NCBI GenBank assembly: GCA_030263555.1
Contig: SZPE01000004.1
Span: 62,001 to 126,000, forward strand
DNA length: 64,000 nt
Reading direction: 5' to 3'
Source: CFX2 sp014338005
GTDB taxonomy: Bacteria; Chloroflexota; Anaerolineae; Aggregatilineales; Phototrophicaceae
The translations under genes and the position numbers were made by a program. The first letter of the stretch is position 1. Each line of letters opens with the position of its first letter. The notes below the pieces were generated by a model, which was not told the DNA's origin, searched no databases, and worked only from the letters and a program-made list of their open reading frames with translations. Positions 1 through 8,486 of the stretch are shown here, one piece after another.

Positions 1-837
1 GCGCGGCTGACGTTGAGCAGCACCTCCGGGTTGTCGAAGTGTGTTACGGCCTCGACAATCGCTTTGGCGCGTTTGGCCGGGTCGCCGCTTTTGAAGATGC
101 CGGAGCCGACAAACACGCCGTCCATGCCAAGCTGCATCATCAGGGCGGCGTCGGCGGGGGTCGCCACACCCCCAGCGGCGAAGTTGACCACCGGCAGGCG
201 GCCAAGCTGCGCCGTTTCTTTCACCAGTTCGTAGGGCGCCTGGATGTTTTTGGCATAGGTGAACAGTTCATCATCGTCCATGCTGGTCAGGCGGCGGATT
301 TCGCCCTGTACGGCGCGGGCGTGCCGAACCGCTTCCACCACATCGCCCGTGCCGGCTTCGCCTTTGGTGCGGATCATGGCCGCGCCTTCGGACACGCGGC
401 GCAGGGCCTCGCCCAGGTTGCGGCAGCCGCACACAAACGGCACTTTAAATTTGTGTTTGTTGATGTGGTGTTCTTCATCGGCGGGGGTTAATACTTCGCT
501 TTCGTCAATATAATCAATGCCCAGCGCCTCTAAAATCTGCGCCTCGACGAAGTGACCGATGCGTACCTTCGCCATCACCGGGATGGTGACGGCCTTCATG
601 ATCTGCTCGATCATATCCGGGTCGCTCATCCGCGCCACCCCGCCCTGAGCGCGAATATCCGCCGGGACGCGCTCCAGCGCCATCACCGCACACGCGCCGG
701 CGTCCTCCGCGATTTTGGCGTGTTCCGGCGTCACCACGTCCATAATCACGCCGCCTTTAAGCATCTGCGCCAGCCCGCGTTTGACGGTTTCGGTGCCGGT
801 TTGTTTTCCATTATCATGCACGCCGTTGGTTGTCATC
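1..837 (-). CDS. pdxS: Pyridoxal 5'-phosphate synthase lyase subunit PdxS (3' end cut by window edge)
   Basis: PdxS condenses ribose 5-phosphate, glyceraldehyde 3-phosphate and PdxT-derived ammonia into pyridoxal 5'-phosphate in the cytoplasm. Reading the minus strand from ATG at 837 gives 279 codons that match the family throughout: the GGVIMDVV stretch near the N-terminus, the ALERVPADI and MAKVRIGHF segments with the lysine that binds the sugar, the acidic DESEVLTPADE segment, the VPFVCGCRNLGEALRR segment, and the glycine-rich phosphate loops NFAAGGVATPADA and FVGSGIFKS. The family is about 290-300 residues, so only some 15-20 C-terminal residues are missing. PdxT, the usual partner, would lie beyond the left edge. 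Identification is firm. Confidence 0.97.
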
Positions 838-957
838 GGTTTTCCCTTTCCTTCTCATCGAGGGCAGGCCGCATACATGCCCCACCCACAGCCTATGACG
901 GTTATTTACTGCCAGAATAGCCCTCGCCCCCGGCAGCGAGTATGTCCATTTAAGTCC

Positions 958-963
958 ATTATA
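958..963 (-). promoter_or_regulatory. Candidate -10 box for pdxS
   Basis: A perfect TATAAT lies on the minus strand about 120 bases before the pdxS start. I see no good -35 hexamer at 16-18 bp, so this rests on the -10 box alone. Confidence 0.35.
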
Positions 964-1022
964 TCCAAGTTATGTATAAAGAATCTAACCCAAGCTCCCG
1001 TGCGACCCGCGAAAGCCGGGTG

Positions 1023-1028
1023 TATACT
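1023..1028 (+). promoter_or_regulatory. Candidate -10 box for the chemosensory operon
   Basis: TATACT on the plus strand, 29 bases before the first CheW start at 1058. A loose TGCGAC at 1001-1006 sits 16 bp upstream and could be the -35 element. It is the only promoter-like sequence in the pdxS-cheW gap (838-1057). Confidence 0.35.
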
Positions 1029-1057
1029 AAAACAATCGTTAAAAGCGTGTAATACCG

Positions 1058-1645
1058 ATGCTCCAAAAACCCGGTTCGATTGATTGGGAAGCCGTCTGGA
1101 AAAGCCTGAACTGGGACGACGCGCAGCGCCAGCAGGCCGCCGAACGCGAACGCCTGCGCCAGCGCGCCCACCAGTATGCCGCGCCGGCGGCGCAAGCCCC
1201 CACACCGGAGGACAGCCGTTCGCTGCTGACCTTCACCCTGGGCCACGAACGCTACGGCGTGGACGTGATGCTGGTGCGCGGCGTGCGGGCGGTGGCAAAA
1301 ATCGCGCGGCTTCCGGGCGTGCCGGCTTTTTACCGGGGCGTTACCAACGTGCGCGGACGCATTATCACCGTTATGGATTTGCGATATTTTTTCGACATCA
1401 GCATCGAGCCTGAAGCCCTTCCCCCCGGCGAGATGGTGATCGTGCGGTCGAATGACCTGGAAATCGGCCTGCTGGCCCACCAGGTCAACGGCATCAGCGC
1501 CGTCTCGCCGGCGGCCATCAGGCCGGTGGAGCATATGCCGTATATGGCGGGTTTGACCGACGAGCGGGTAATCGTCCTCCAGATGGCCTGGCTGCTGGCG
1601 GACGAACGTTTGATAGTGGGGAGCGCAACCAGTAGTGGACAGTAA
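1058..1645 (+). CDS. cheW: CheW-domain coupling protein (first copy)
   Basis: CheW proteins are cytoplasmic adaptors that link chemoreceptors to the CheA kinase. The 195-residue product has a polar, arginine- and glutamine-rich N-terminal extension of about 50 residues, then a CheW fold from about residue 52: LLTFTLGHERYGVDV, a receptor/kinase-contact stretch VRGVRAVAKIARLPGVP, and the typical GVTNVRGRIITVMDLRYFF signature. It is longer than a minimal CheW (about 150) because of the N-terminal extension. It is the first gene of an operon running to 8484 and is followed by the receptor gene four bases after its stop. The fold is clear; the job of the N-terminal extension is unknown. Confidence 0.9.
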   Translation: MLQKPGSIDWEAVWKSLNWDDAQRQQAAERERLRQRAHQYAAPAAQAPTPEDSRSLLTFTLGHERYGVDVMLVRGVRAVAKIARLPGVPAFYRGVTNVRGRIITVMDLRYFFDISIEPEALPPGEMVIVRSNDLEIGLLAHQVNGISAVSPAAIRPVEHMPYMAGLTDERVIVLQMAWLLADERLIVGSATSSGQ

Positions 1646-1649
1646 AACC

Positions 1650-2870
1650 ATGACCGACACAATCGAAACCGACCGAACCGCCCCGATGATGGCGGCCATG
1701 ACCAGCGGCTCCAGCCTGGCGATGGCCGCCGCAGCCGCCCTGCCGGTGCTGTTCATGGGGCTGACGATGGACGCCGACTCATCCTTCCTGCTTTTATGGT
1801 CGGTCGGCTCGCTGCTCGGCGGCTGGGTGGCCGGCATCGCCATCCACATGGTCACGCGCCCGCGCGCCGGCCACGTTTTGAACGACTACGTGCAAACCCT
1901 GGAGCAGGTCGTCCGGGGGGATTTGCGCCAGCGGTTAAATACGCAGATCGCCGCCCGCAGCAGCGAGGAAAAAACGCTCGTCCGGCTGGGCAGCGCCATC
2001 AACCGGATGCTCGACCGCTTGCAGGATGTCGTGACCGAGATCAGCGATGCGCTCAAACGTATGGAGGCCGACACGCAGGAAATCCTGGACGCGACCGCCC
2101 AGCAGATTTCGATGGCGAACGAGCAGGACGACGTGGTGACGGAAACGACCGCCACCGTCAACGAAGTGCGCGCGACCGTCACCGAGACGGCGGAGCGCGC
2201 CCAGAGTGTGGCCGAGACGGCCCAGGTTTCGGTGGATACCTCGCGCAAAGGCATTGATTCGGTTTCGCAGGCTATTTCCGGCATGGAACTCATTCGCCGG
2301 CGGGTGGAGGACATCGCCGACAATATCCTGGTGCTGTCCGAACACACGCAGCAGATCGGGGAAATCATCGCCACCGTCAATAACCTGGCCGACCAGTCGC
2401 GGATGCTGGCGCTCAATGCTTCGGTCGAGGCCGCCCGCGCCGGCGAGGAAGGCAAAGGTTTCGCGGTCGTCGCCCTGGAAGTCCGCAACCTGGCCGACCA
2501 GAACCGCGACGCGACGGTGCAGGTGCGCGAAATCCTGGGCGAAATCCAGCGCGCCACCAACGCCGCCGTGATGGTGACGGAAGAAGGCAGCAAGGGGGTG
2601 GATCACGGCCAGATGTTGGTGAACAGCGCCGGCGACTCGATCCGCAACCTGTCCCACGCCATCGAAGAAGCCGCGATGGCGGCCATGCAGATCGCCGCCA
2701 GCACGCGCCAGCAGACCATCGGCATGGATCAGCTGACCCAGGCCATGCGGATGATTAAACACGCCACGACCGAAACGCTCAACAGCACCATGCAGGTCAA
2801 GGCCAGCGTGCAGAATTTGCGCGAGGTCGCCAGCCGTATCAACGCCGTGTTAAGCGGGCTGAAGATTTAA
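1650..2870 (+). CDS. Methyl-accepting chemotaxis protein without an extracytoplasmic sensor domain
   Basis: A receptor that controls CheA autophosphorylation through CheW. Two hydrophobic segments (about residues 20-40 and 45-66) are joined by a loop of only a few residues, so there is no periplasmic ligand domain. A HAMP-like stretch follows (about 70-125), then a long coiled coil with the conserved receptor hairpin tip near residues 250-290 (LALNASVEAARAGEEGKGF, then VVALEVRNLAD). I start at ATG 1650, four bases after the cheW stop; an in-frame GTG at 1635 overlapping cheW is the alternative. Glutamate/glutamine pairs in the helices could be methylation sites. The input may be a membrane property or a partner protein, as in pilus-type chemosensory systems; that is inference. 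Confidence 0.9.
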   Translation: MTDTIETDRTAPMMAAMTSGSSLAMAAAAALPVLFMGLTMDADSSFLLLWSVGSLLGGWVAGIAIHMVTRPRAGHVLNDYVQTLEQVVRGDLRQRLNTQIAARSSEEKTLVRLGSAINRMLDRLQDVVTEISDALKRMEADTQEILDATAQQISMANEQDDVVTETTATVNEVRATVTETAERAQSVAETAQVSVDTSRKGIDSVSQAISGMELIRRRVEDIADNILVLSEHTQQIGEIIATVNNLADQSRMLALNASVEAARAGEEGKGFAVVALEVRNLADQNRDATVQVREILGEIQRATNAAVMVTEEGSKGVDHGQMLVNSAGDSIRNLSHAIEEAAMAAMQIAASTRQQTIGMDQLTQAMRMIKHATTETLNSTMQVKASVQNLREVASRINAVLSGLKI

Positions 2871-2883
2871 ACCGCGCCTATCC

Positions 2884-5145
2884 ATGACTACCCCCAGCGA
2901 CGCCGACCTGCTGAGTATCTTCTGGGTGGAGGTGGGTGACTACCTCCAAACCCTGAACAACGGCCTGCTGCAAATCGAAACCGGCGCGGCGGAAAACGAA
3001 GCCGCCGTCCTGCGGGAGATGAACCGCGTCGCCCACAGCATGAAGGGCGCGGCGCGCGCAGTCGGCATCAGCATCATCGAAACCATCGCGCACTACCTGG
3101 AGGCCATCTTCGCGGCAGCCTTAAACGACCGGCTGGCGCTGACACCTAACCTGTGCGACCTGCTGTACGACGGCATAGACCTGATTCAAAACGTCGTCAA
3201 CGGCGTGGAAAACCCGACCGAAATACTGGCCGCCGCGCTGGCCCGGCTGGAACAAACCGTCGCCGCCCGCGCCCCGGAAACGCGGCAGCACACCGCCCGG
3301 CCAGCAGCCGACTCCAGACGCGCCGCCAGTACGGTTGAACTGGCCGAAACCGGTACGCTGCTGCTGCGCCCGGCGGAGGACGGCGTGCGCGTGCCGGTTT
3401 CCAAACTCGACCGGCTGAGCGGCGAGATCAGCGAGCTGCTGGTTACGAAAATGCACGGCGAGGAACGCCAGCGCGACCTCTACCGCCTGCAAAGGCTGCA
3501 TCACCGCTGGCAGCGGGAATGGCGCAGTGTGCGGACGGCCTACATCCGGCTGGCGCGGCGGCTGCAAAACCAGGCGCGCGACGAAAACGCCGCCGACCTG
3601 GCGGCACTGCTGGAGTTCCTGGAAACCAACCAGCACTACCTGACCGAAACCAACCGGCACATCGCGCAGCTGGCCCGCGATGTCGCGCAGTACAACGCCC
3701 AGGTCGGCGCGCTGGTGGAACAGCTTCAGGATGATGTCGGGCGGATGCGCCTCGTGCCGTTCGAGTCCATCCTGGGCGGCTTTCAGCGTATGGTGCGCGA
3801 CCTGGCGCGCGATGTCGGCAAAAGCATTTATCTCGATCTGGTCGGCTCGACGGTCGAGCTGGACAAAACCACCCTGGACGCGCTGCGCGAGCCGATTATG
3901 CACCTGCTGCGAAACGCGGTAGATCACGGCATCGAACCCGGCCCGGAGCGCACCCGCCTGGGCAAGCCGGAAACAGGGCGGATTCAACTGGCGGTGGAGC
4001 AGCGCGGCAAGGAAATCGTCGTGCGCGTCAGTGACGATGGCCGGGGGCTGGACGCCGAAAAAATCAGCCGGGCCGCCCAGGCCGCCGGGCTGGTCGGCCC
4101 GCAGGAATCGGTCGTTTTAAGCGAGGAGGAAATCCACAGCCTGATTTATCAGCCCGGCCTGACCACCAGCGAAAACGTGACCCGCCTCAGCGGGCGCGGC
4201 ATGGGGCTGGACATCGTGCGGACGCGGGTGGAAAGCCTGCGCGGGCGCGTCAGCGTTCAAAGCATCCCCGGCCAGGGGACGACCTTCACCCTAAGCGTCC
4301 CCCTGGTACTCAGCCGGTTAAGCTGCGTGGTGCTGCAAGTCGGCGACCAGAACTTCGCCGTGCCGTCGGCGCGCGTTTCCCGGATGCTCAAAATTAGGCG
4401 CGATCAGGTGTTCACAGCGGAAGGGCGCGATATGGTGCAGATTCACGGCCAGCCGATGCCCATCCTTTCGCTGCACGCCCTGTTGGGGATTGCGCCCGCC
4501 GCGCCCGACGACGACGAAATTACCCTGCTGGTGCTGGCGGCGGACGAGCGGCAGATCGCCTTCCAGATTGACGCGCTGCACAGCGAGCAGGAGTTGGTAT
4601 TAAAGCCGCTGGGGCGCGAGGTGGAAAACGCCCATTACATCTCCGGCGCGGCGCTGCTAGGCTCCGGCGATGTTATCATCGTCCTGGACGCCAACGACCT
4701 CATCCGCAGCACGCCGGCAGCCGCCCCGGTTTTCCCCCACACCGCCGACCCGGACGACCCCGCGCCCAACGCCCCACCCAGCCGCCGGCGCGTGCTGATC
4801 GTGGACGATTCCATCACCACTCGGACGCTGGAAAAACACATCCTGGAAACCGCCGGTTTTGATGTCAGCGTGGCGATTGACGGCGTAGAAGCCTGGACGA
4901 TGCTGGCCGAAAACGCCTTCGACGTGGTGATCGCCGACGTGGAGATGCCCAACATGGACGGCCTGGAACTGACCCGCCGCATTAAAAACGACGGCCACCT
5001 GGGGCAGCTTCCGGTCATCCTGCTCACGTCGCTTTCCAGGCCGGAACAGCGCGAAGCCGGCCTGAAAGCCGGCGCGGACGCCTACGTGATGAAATCACAG
5101 TTCGACCAAGCCGAACTGCTGCGGATTATTCAGGCTGTGATGTGA
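2884..5145 (+). CDS. cheA: Chemotaxis histidine kinase CheA with C-terminal receiver domain
   Basis: CheA autophosphorylates on an Hpt histidine and passes the phosphate to CheY and CheB. Domains in order: Hpt (about 1-115) with phospho-accepting His51 in VAHSMKGAA; a linker; the dimerisation helices; an HATPase domain with N box LLRNAVDHGIE, G1 DDGRGLD and G2 GRGMGLDIV; a CheW-like regulatory domain; and a receiver domain from about residue 635 with VLIVDDS, acceptor Asp in ADVEMPNMDG, and a LLTS/K switch pair. The 753-residue hybrid layout resembles FrzE- or PilL-type kinases rather than the E. coli enzyme. The receiver may act as phosphate sink or internal brake. It is followed directly by cheB with a one-base TGATG overlap. 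Confidence 0.96.
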   Translation: MTTPSDADLLSIFWVEVGDYLQTLNNGLLQIETGAAENEAAVLREMNRVAHSMKGAARAVGISIIETIAHYLEAIFAAALNDRLALTPNLCDLLYDGIDLIQNVVNGVENPTEILAAALARLEQTVAARAPETRQHTARPAADSRRAASTVELAETGTLLLRPAEDGVRVPVSKLDRLSGEISELLVTKMHGEERQRDLYRLQRLHHRWQREWRSVRTAYIRLARRLQNQARDENAADLAALLEFLETNQHYLTETNRHIAQLARDVAQYNAQVGALVEQLQDDVGRMRLVPFESILGGFQRMVRDLARDVGKSIYLDLVGSTVELDKTTLDALREPIMHLLRNAVDHGIEPGPERTRLGKPETGRIQLAVEQRGKEIVVRVSDDGRGLDAEKISRAAQAAGLVGPQESVVLSEEEIHSLIYQPGLTTSENVTRLSGRGMGLDIVRTRVESLRGRVSVQSIPGQGTTFTLSVPLVLSRLSCVVLQVGDQNFAVPSARVSRMLKIRRDQVFTAEGRDMVQIHGQPMPILSLHALLGIAPAAPDDDEITLLVLAADERQIAFQIDALHSEQELVLKPLGREVENAHYISGAALLGSGDVIIVLDANDLIRSTPAAAPVFPHTADPDDPAPNAPPSRRRVLIVDDSITTRTLEKHILETAGFDVSVAIDGVEAWTMLAENAFDVVIADVEMPNMDGLELTRRIKNDGHLGQLPVILLTSLSRPEQREAGLKAGADAYVMKSQFDQAELLRIIQAVM

Positions 5146-6203
5146 TGAACGAGCGCGTGATTCGCGTGCTGGTGGCCGAGGACAGCCCGACCGTCCGCCA
5201 CCATCTGGCCGGCATCATCAACGAAACGCCTGGTTTGACGGTGATCGGCGAAGCGCGTGATGGCCGGGAAGTCATCGAACTGGCGCAGGCGCTCCAGCCG
5301 GACGTGATTTCGATGGATATTCGGATGCCGGGCATAGACGGCCTGGAGGCGACCCGGCAGATCATGACCTTATGTCCGATGCCGATTGTGGTGGTCAGCG
5401 GCCTGGTGGACGAAGATATTGATCTGGCTTTCCGGGCGCTCCAGGCGGGGGCGCTGGCGGTGGTCGGCAAACCCACCGCCCGCAGCGCGCCGGACTTCGC
5501 TGCCCGGCAGCGGCAGCTGGCGCACACACTGGCGGCAATGGCTGGGGTGCGCGTCATCCGGCGCTGGGAGCGCCCGCCCGGACAGAACGGCGCCGATACC
5601 GGACGGTTGATACCGCCCGCCGCCCCCACCGCCCCCGCGCCGGAGATCATCGCCATCGGGGCCAGCGCCGGGGGGCCGGGCGCTTTGAGCATCCTGCTGG
5701 CCGGGCTGCCCACTTTACCCGTCCCGGTGGTCATCGTCCAGCACATGCCGGACGAGTTCATGCCAGGGCTGGCGCGCTGGCTGGACAAAACCACGCCGCT
5801 GACGGTTCAGATCGCCGCAGACGGCGACACGCTGAAACCGGGGACGGTCTACCTGTCGCCGGGGCGCGCGCACCTGGCCGTGCGCCGCCAGGGGGCAACG
5901 CTGGCCTCCGCGCTGATCCACGAGCAGGGTATTTACCGCTACCAACCGGCGGTGGACGTGCTTTTTCAATCGGTCGCGGCGGCCTGCGGCGCGGCGGCGG
6001 TCGGTGTGGTGTTGACGGGTATGGGCGAGGATGGCGCGGACGGCCTGCTGGCGATGCGCCGGGCAGGCGCGCGCACCTTTGCCCAGGATCGCGCCAGCTG
6101 TACGGTGTTCGGGATGCCCGCCGCCGCCATCCAACGCGGCGCGGCAGAACAGGTGCTGCCGCTCAAACGGCTGCCGGGCGCGCTGCTGCGGCTGGCAAAA
6201 TAG
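5145..6203 (+). CDS. cheB: Chemotaxis response regulator protein-glutamate methylesterase CheB
   Basis: CheB removes methyl esters from, or deamidates, receptor glutamates to adapt signalling. From ATG 5145 (one-base overlap with the cheA stop; an in-frame GTG at 5142 is the alternative) the product is 352 residues. The N-terminal receiver has the acidic pair in AEDS, acceptor Asp58 in SMDIRMP and Lys109 in GKP. The C-terminal esterase has the full triad: Ser174 in IGASAGG, His200 in VQHMP and Asp296 in GMGEDGADG. No CheR methyltransferase gene is found in this operon, so the opposing enzyme must be encoded elsewhere or be absent. Confidence 0.96.
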   Translation: MNERVIRVLVAEDSPTVRHHLAGIINETPGLTVIGEARDGREVIELAQALQPDVISMDIRMPGIDGLEATRQIMTLCPMPIVVVSGLVDEDIDLAFRALQAGALAVVGKPTARSAPDFAARQRQLAHTLAAMAGVRVIRRWERPPGQNGADTGRLIPPAAPTAPAPEIIAIGASAGGPGALSILLAGLPTLPVPVVIVQHMPDEFMPGLARWLDKTTPLTVQIAADGDTLKPGTVYLSPGRAHLAVRRQGATLASALIHEQGIYRYQPAVDVLFQSVAAACGAAAVGVVLTGMGEDGADGLLAMRRAGARTFAQDRASCTVFGMPAAAIQRGAAEQVLPLKRLPGALLRLAK

Positions 6204-6265
6204 CCTAACGGTTGGGGGGACGAACGTTCGGGTCTGGGTGTAGAATCACAAAGGCCGAACTATAC

Positions 6266-6271
6266 TATAAT
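6266..6271 (+). promoter_or_regulatory. Candidate -10 box upstream of the CheY-like gene
   Basis: TATAAT on the plus strand (overlapping a TATACT at 6261-6266) in the 120-base gap after cheB. An AAGGAGG-like sequence follows near 6281, and a GCGGCAG/CTGCCGC inverted repeat stands between that and the ATG at 6324. No clear -35 box. It suggests an internal promoter for the second half of the cluster. Confidence 0.4.
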
Positions 6272-6323
6272 GAGGAAATAAAGGAGGGCGAAGCGGCAGG
6301 CAACGCTGCCGCCGACAAACCAT

Positions 6324-6698
6324 ATGGCACCAGAAGTGCTGCTGATTGAGGACAGTAAAACTCAGGCGGCGCAGATTAAAGCGACGCTGGAAAGCCTGGG
6401 ATTGCAGGTGCGGGTCGCTTATGACGGCCCGGACGGGCTGCGCGCGGCGCTGGAACACCGCCCGTCGCTGATCGTGCTGGACGTTAAGCTGCCCACAATG
6501 GACGGTTTTCAGGTGTGCCGCCGCTTAAAACGCGCGCCGGAAACCCAGTCCATCCCGGTTATCATGCTCACCGAAAAAGACGGCGCGCAGGCTACCCTGT
6601 CGGGCTTGCAGGCCGGGGCGGACGATTATATCCCAAAGGATATTTTCGCCACCGAACACTTGATTAATACCTTGCAGGAACTCGGTATCGTGGAATAA
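6324..6698 (+). CDS. Single-domain CheY-like response regulator
   Basis: A stand-alone receiver domain of 124 residues, the standard CheY length, with the acidic pocket in LIEDS, acceptor aspartate in VLDVKLPTMDG, threonine in MLTEK and lysine in IPKD. It is a likely phosphate target of the CheA in the same cluster. The ribosome-binding-like AGGAGG lies about 38 bases from the ATG rather than at normal spacing; an inverted repeat in between could bring it closer by folding, or translation may use another signal. Whether it acts on a flagellar switch, a pilus motor or only as a phosphate sink cannot be read from the sequence; no motility genes are in the window. Confidence 0.9.
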   Translation: MAPEVLLIEDSKTQAAQIKATLESLGLQVRVAYDGPDGLRAALEHRPSLIVLDVKLPTMDGFQVCRRLKRAPETQSIPVIMLTEKDGAQATLSGLQAGADDYIPKDIFATEHLINTLQELGIVE

Positions 6699-6702
6699 AT
6701 TC

Positions 6703-7140
6703 ATGTCTCGACCCAAAGGCCCATACAGCCTGCAGCCTCCGGTGATGTCCGTGCAGATCGAAAATGCGATGGACATCATGATCGTGCGGAATACCGCCCG
6801 TCGGGCCGCCGGTTTGCTGGGGTTTACGCCGGCGCATCAGGCTCAGCTTGCCAGCGCCGCCGCCACCCTGGCCGAACTGGTGCTTAAAACCGGCGATCTG
6901 CACGCCGTACATTTCAGCGGCGTGGTGAATAACGAAAAAAAAGGCATCCAGATTTCGATTGCCATGCCCTGGCTGGCCGGCATTTCGCAGCCCAATGTGT
7001 TGATCGCGCTGCGCTCCAAACTGGGCAACCTGGTGGACGAAATCCTGGTCGAAGGCGACAGCCCGCCCACCGTCATCATGGTGATGTGGCGCGGCAGTAC
7101 GGACGCCGGCGATGTTGACGACTCCTCCGGCCTCGGCTGA
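6703..7140 (+). CDS. RsbT/RsbW-like GHKL ATPase-fold protein, degenerate
   Basis: A 145-residue protein whose centre resembles the anti-sigma-factor kinase fold of RsbT and RsbW: a helix like VRNTARRAAGLLGF, then the N-box-type helix QLASAAATLAELVLK, and a closing strand VIMVMWR like the end of RsbT. The catalytic asparagine expected after the glutamate of the N box (ELAxN) is not present, and I see no DxGxG G1 box, so ATP binding is doubtful. It lies between the CheY-like gene and the second cheW, overlapping the latter by 29 bases, which ties it to the chemosensory complex. It may act as a binding partner rather than a kinase. Family assignment is moderate. Confidence 0.6.
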   Translation: MSRPKGPYSLQPPVMSVQIENAMDIMIVRNTARRAAGLLGFTPAHQAQLASAAATLAELVLKTGDLHAVHFSGVVNNEKKGIQISIAMPWLAGISQPNVLIALRSKLGNLVDEILVEGDSPPTVIMVMWRGSTDAGDVDDSSGLG

Positions 7141-7570
7141 CCTGACGGCCATCCTCACTTTCAGGCTCGACGAGCAGCTTTACGGGCTGCCGATTGATGA
7201 AGTGGTGGAAGTCGCCGCAATGGTTGAACTGACGCACGTGCCAGGCGCGCCGGACGCGCTGTTAGGCATCGCCAACCGGCATGGCAGGATGCTGCCCCTG
7301 CTGGATTTGCGGCGTGTTTTTAACCACGAAGCCGCCCCGATCACCCCTTCGACCTTTTTCATCGTCGCTGCCCACGCGGAGCGGCTGGCCGGGCTGGTTG
7401 TGGACGAGGTTCGGCAGGTGGAGTACGTCCATTTTTCAGAAAACCTTCGCACAACCGGCAAAACCATTCGTGGTATCATAACGCACAAGGAACAATTAAT
7501 TCAGATTATTGCGCTGTCCGGCATTTGGGAAGCCTATTTCAACGACGCAGGCCTTGAGGAAAACGATTGA
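7112..7570 (+). CDS. CheW-domain coupling protein (second copy)
   Basis: A compact CheW of 152 residues with the family signature: ILTFRLDEQLYGLPIDEV, THVPGAPDALLGIANRHGRMLP as the receptor/kinase-contact strand, and LLDLRRVF. It starts inside the end of the RsbT-like gene (29-base overlap) and its stop overlaps the next ATG by one base, so it is translationally coupled on both sides. Two different CheW proteins in one operon suggest either mixed arrays or two receptor inputs. Here the GVxNxRG strand reads GIANRHG, a mild divergence from the first copy (GVTNVRG). Confidence 0.9.
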   Translation: MLTTPPASADLTAILTFRLDEQLYGLPIDEVVEVAAMVELTHVPGAPDALLGIANRHGRMLPLLDLRRVFNHEAAPITPSTFFIVAAHAERLAGLVVDEVRQVEYVHFSENLRTTGKTIRGIITHKEQLIQIIALSGIWEAYFNDAGLEEND

Positions 7571-8484
7571 TGTCCACACCAGATACACGCCGTCAGGAGC
7601 ATATCCTGATCGTGGCTAAAGATGAAGAACTCCGCACCAGCCTGACCGATACGCTTGAGTCGGTGGGCGGTTATACGGTGAACCAGGCCGGCAGCTTCGA
7701 GGATGCCCTGACCGAAATCCTGCTGACCGATTTTGATTTGATCGTTACCGAAGCCGAACTGCCGGATTTGAGCGGGATGGACCTGCTGGCGGTGGTGGGC
7801 GGCCTGCGCCCCAAAGCGCGGGTGATCGTTATTGATGACGATCTTTCTGCCAAAAGCGCGGTGGCCGTTTACCGCCTGGGCGCGGTGGACTACCTGTACA
7901 AACCGCTTAACATGACCTTCGTGCTGATGCAGATCGAGCGGCAGCTTGAAATTCGCCGCGCCGAAATACGGCTGGTCGAACACGTCGAGCCGCCGAAAAT
8001 TCAGAAAGAAACGGTAGACCGCGCCCGCCGCCTGGACCCGCGCACGCGCCCGGCGGCGCTGGTGCTGGGGCGGCAGCAGTTCAAACGCATCAACTGGGAA
8101 TTAAGCCGCCTGCTGGGGCATGTCAAAGCCCGTTTTGTGGGGCTGGTGGACAGCGACGGCAACATGGTCGGGGCGGCAGGCACGCTGGAGGACTATGACT
8201 TGCAGCTGCTCACCCAGGCGTTAAGCATTGACCACAGCGCCCAACGCTCCCTGGCAAGCATCCTGGAAGAAACCAAGTTCCATTCGACCTATTTTGAAGG
8301 GGACAACAACGGCGTTTATATTATTGAATTCAGCGCGCCGTACACCGTTTCGCTGGCTGTCATCTGCGATACCGACGTAAAACCGGGTATGGTCTGGCTG
8401 TACAGCAAACGCACGGCCAACCTGATAGACGAAATCCTGAAGTCCATCCCCCTGCCAAAAACTGTGCCGCAAATTCATAGTTAA
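7570..8484 (+). CDS. Pseudo-receiver fused to a roadblock/LC7-type domain
   Basis: From ATG 7570 (one-base TGATG overlap with the previous stop; TTG 7567 is the in-frame alternative) the product is 304 residues. Residues 10-120 form a receiver fold, but the acceptor aspartate is a glutamate (Glu61 in LIVTEAELPD), a change that prevents normal phosphorylation and can mimic the phosphorylated state. The LYKP lysine is kept. The C-terminal part (about 165-300) has the pattern of a roadblock/LC7 domain (ARFVGLVDSDGNMVGAAGT, then paired strands and a long final helix), the fold of MglB, which controls small GTPases. It ends a chemosensory operon, so a link from CheA to GTPase-controlled polarity or motility is possible. 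The roadblock call is moderate. Confidence 0.7.
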   Translation: MSTPDTRRQEHILIVAKDEELRTSLTDTLESVGGYTVNQAGSFEDALTEILLTDFDLIVTEAELPDLSGMDLLAVVGGLRPKARVIVIDDDLSAKSAVAVYRLGAVDYLYKPLNMTFVLMQIERQLEIRRAEIRLVEHVEPPKIQKETVDRARRLDPRTRPAALVLGRQQFKRINWELSRLLGHVKARFVGLVDSDGNMVGAAGTLEDYDLQLLTQALSIDHSAQRSLASILEETKFHSTYFEGDNNGVYIIEFSAPYTVSLAVICDTDVKPGMVWLYSKRTANLIDEILKSIPLPKTVPQIHS

Positions 8485-8486
8485 CG

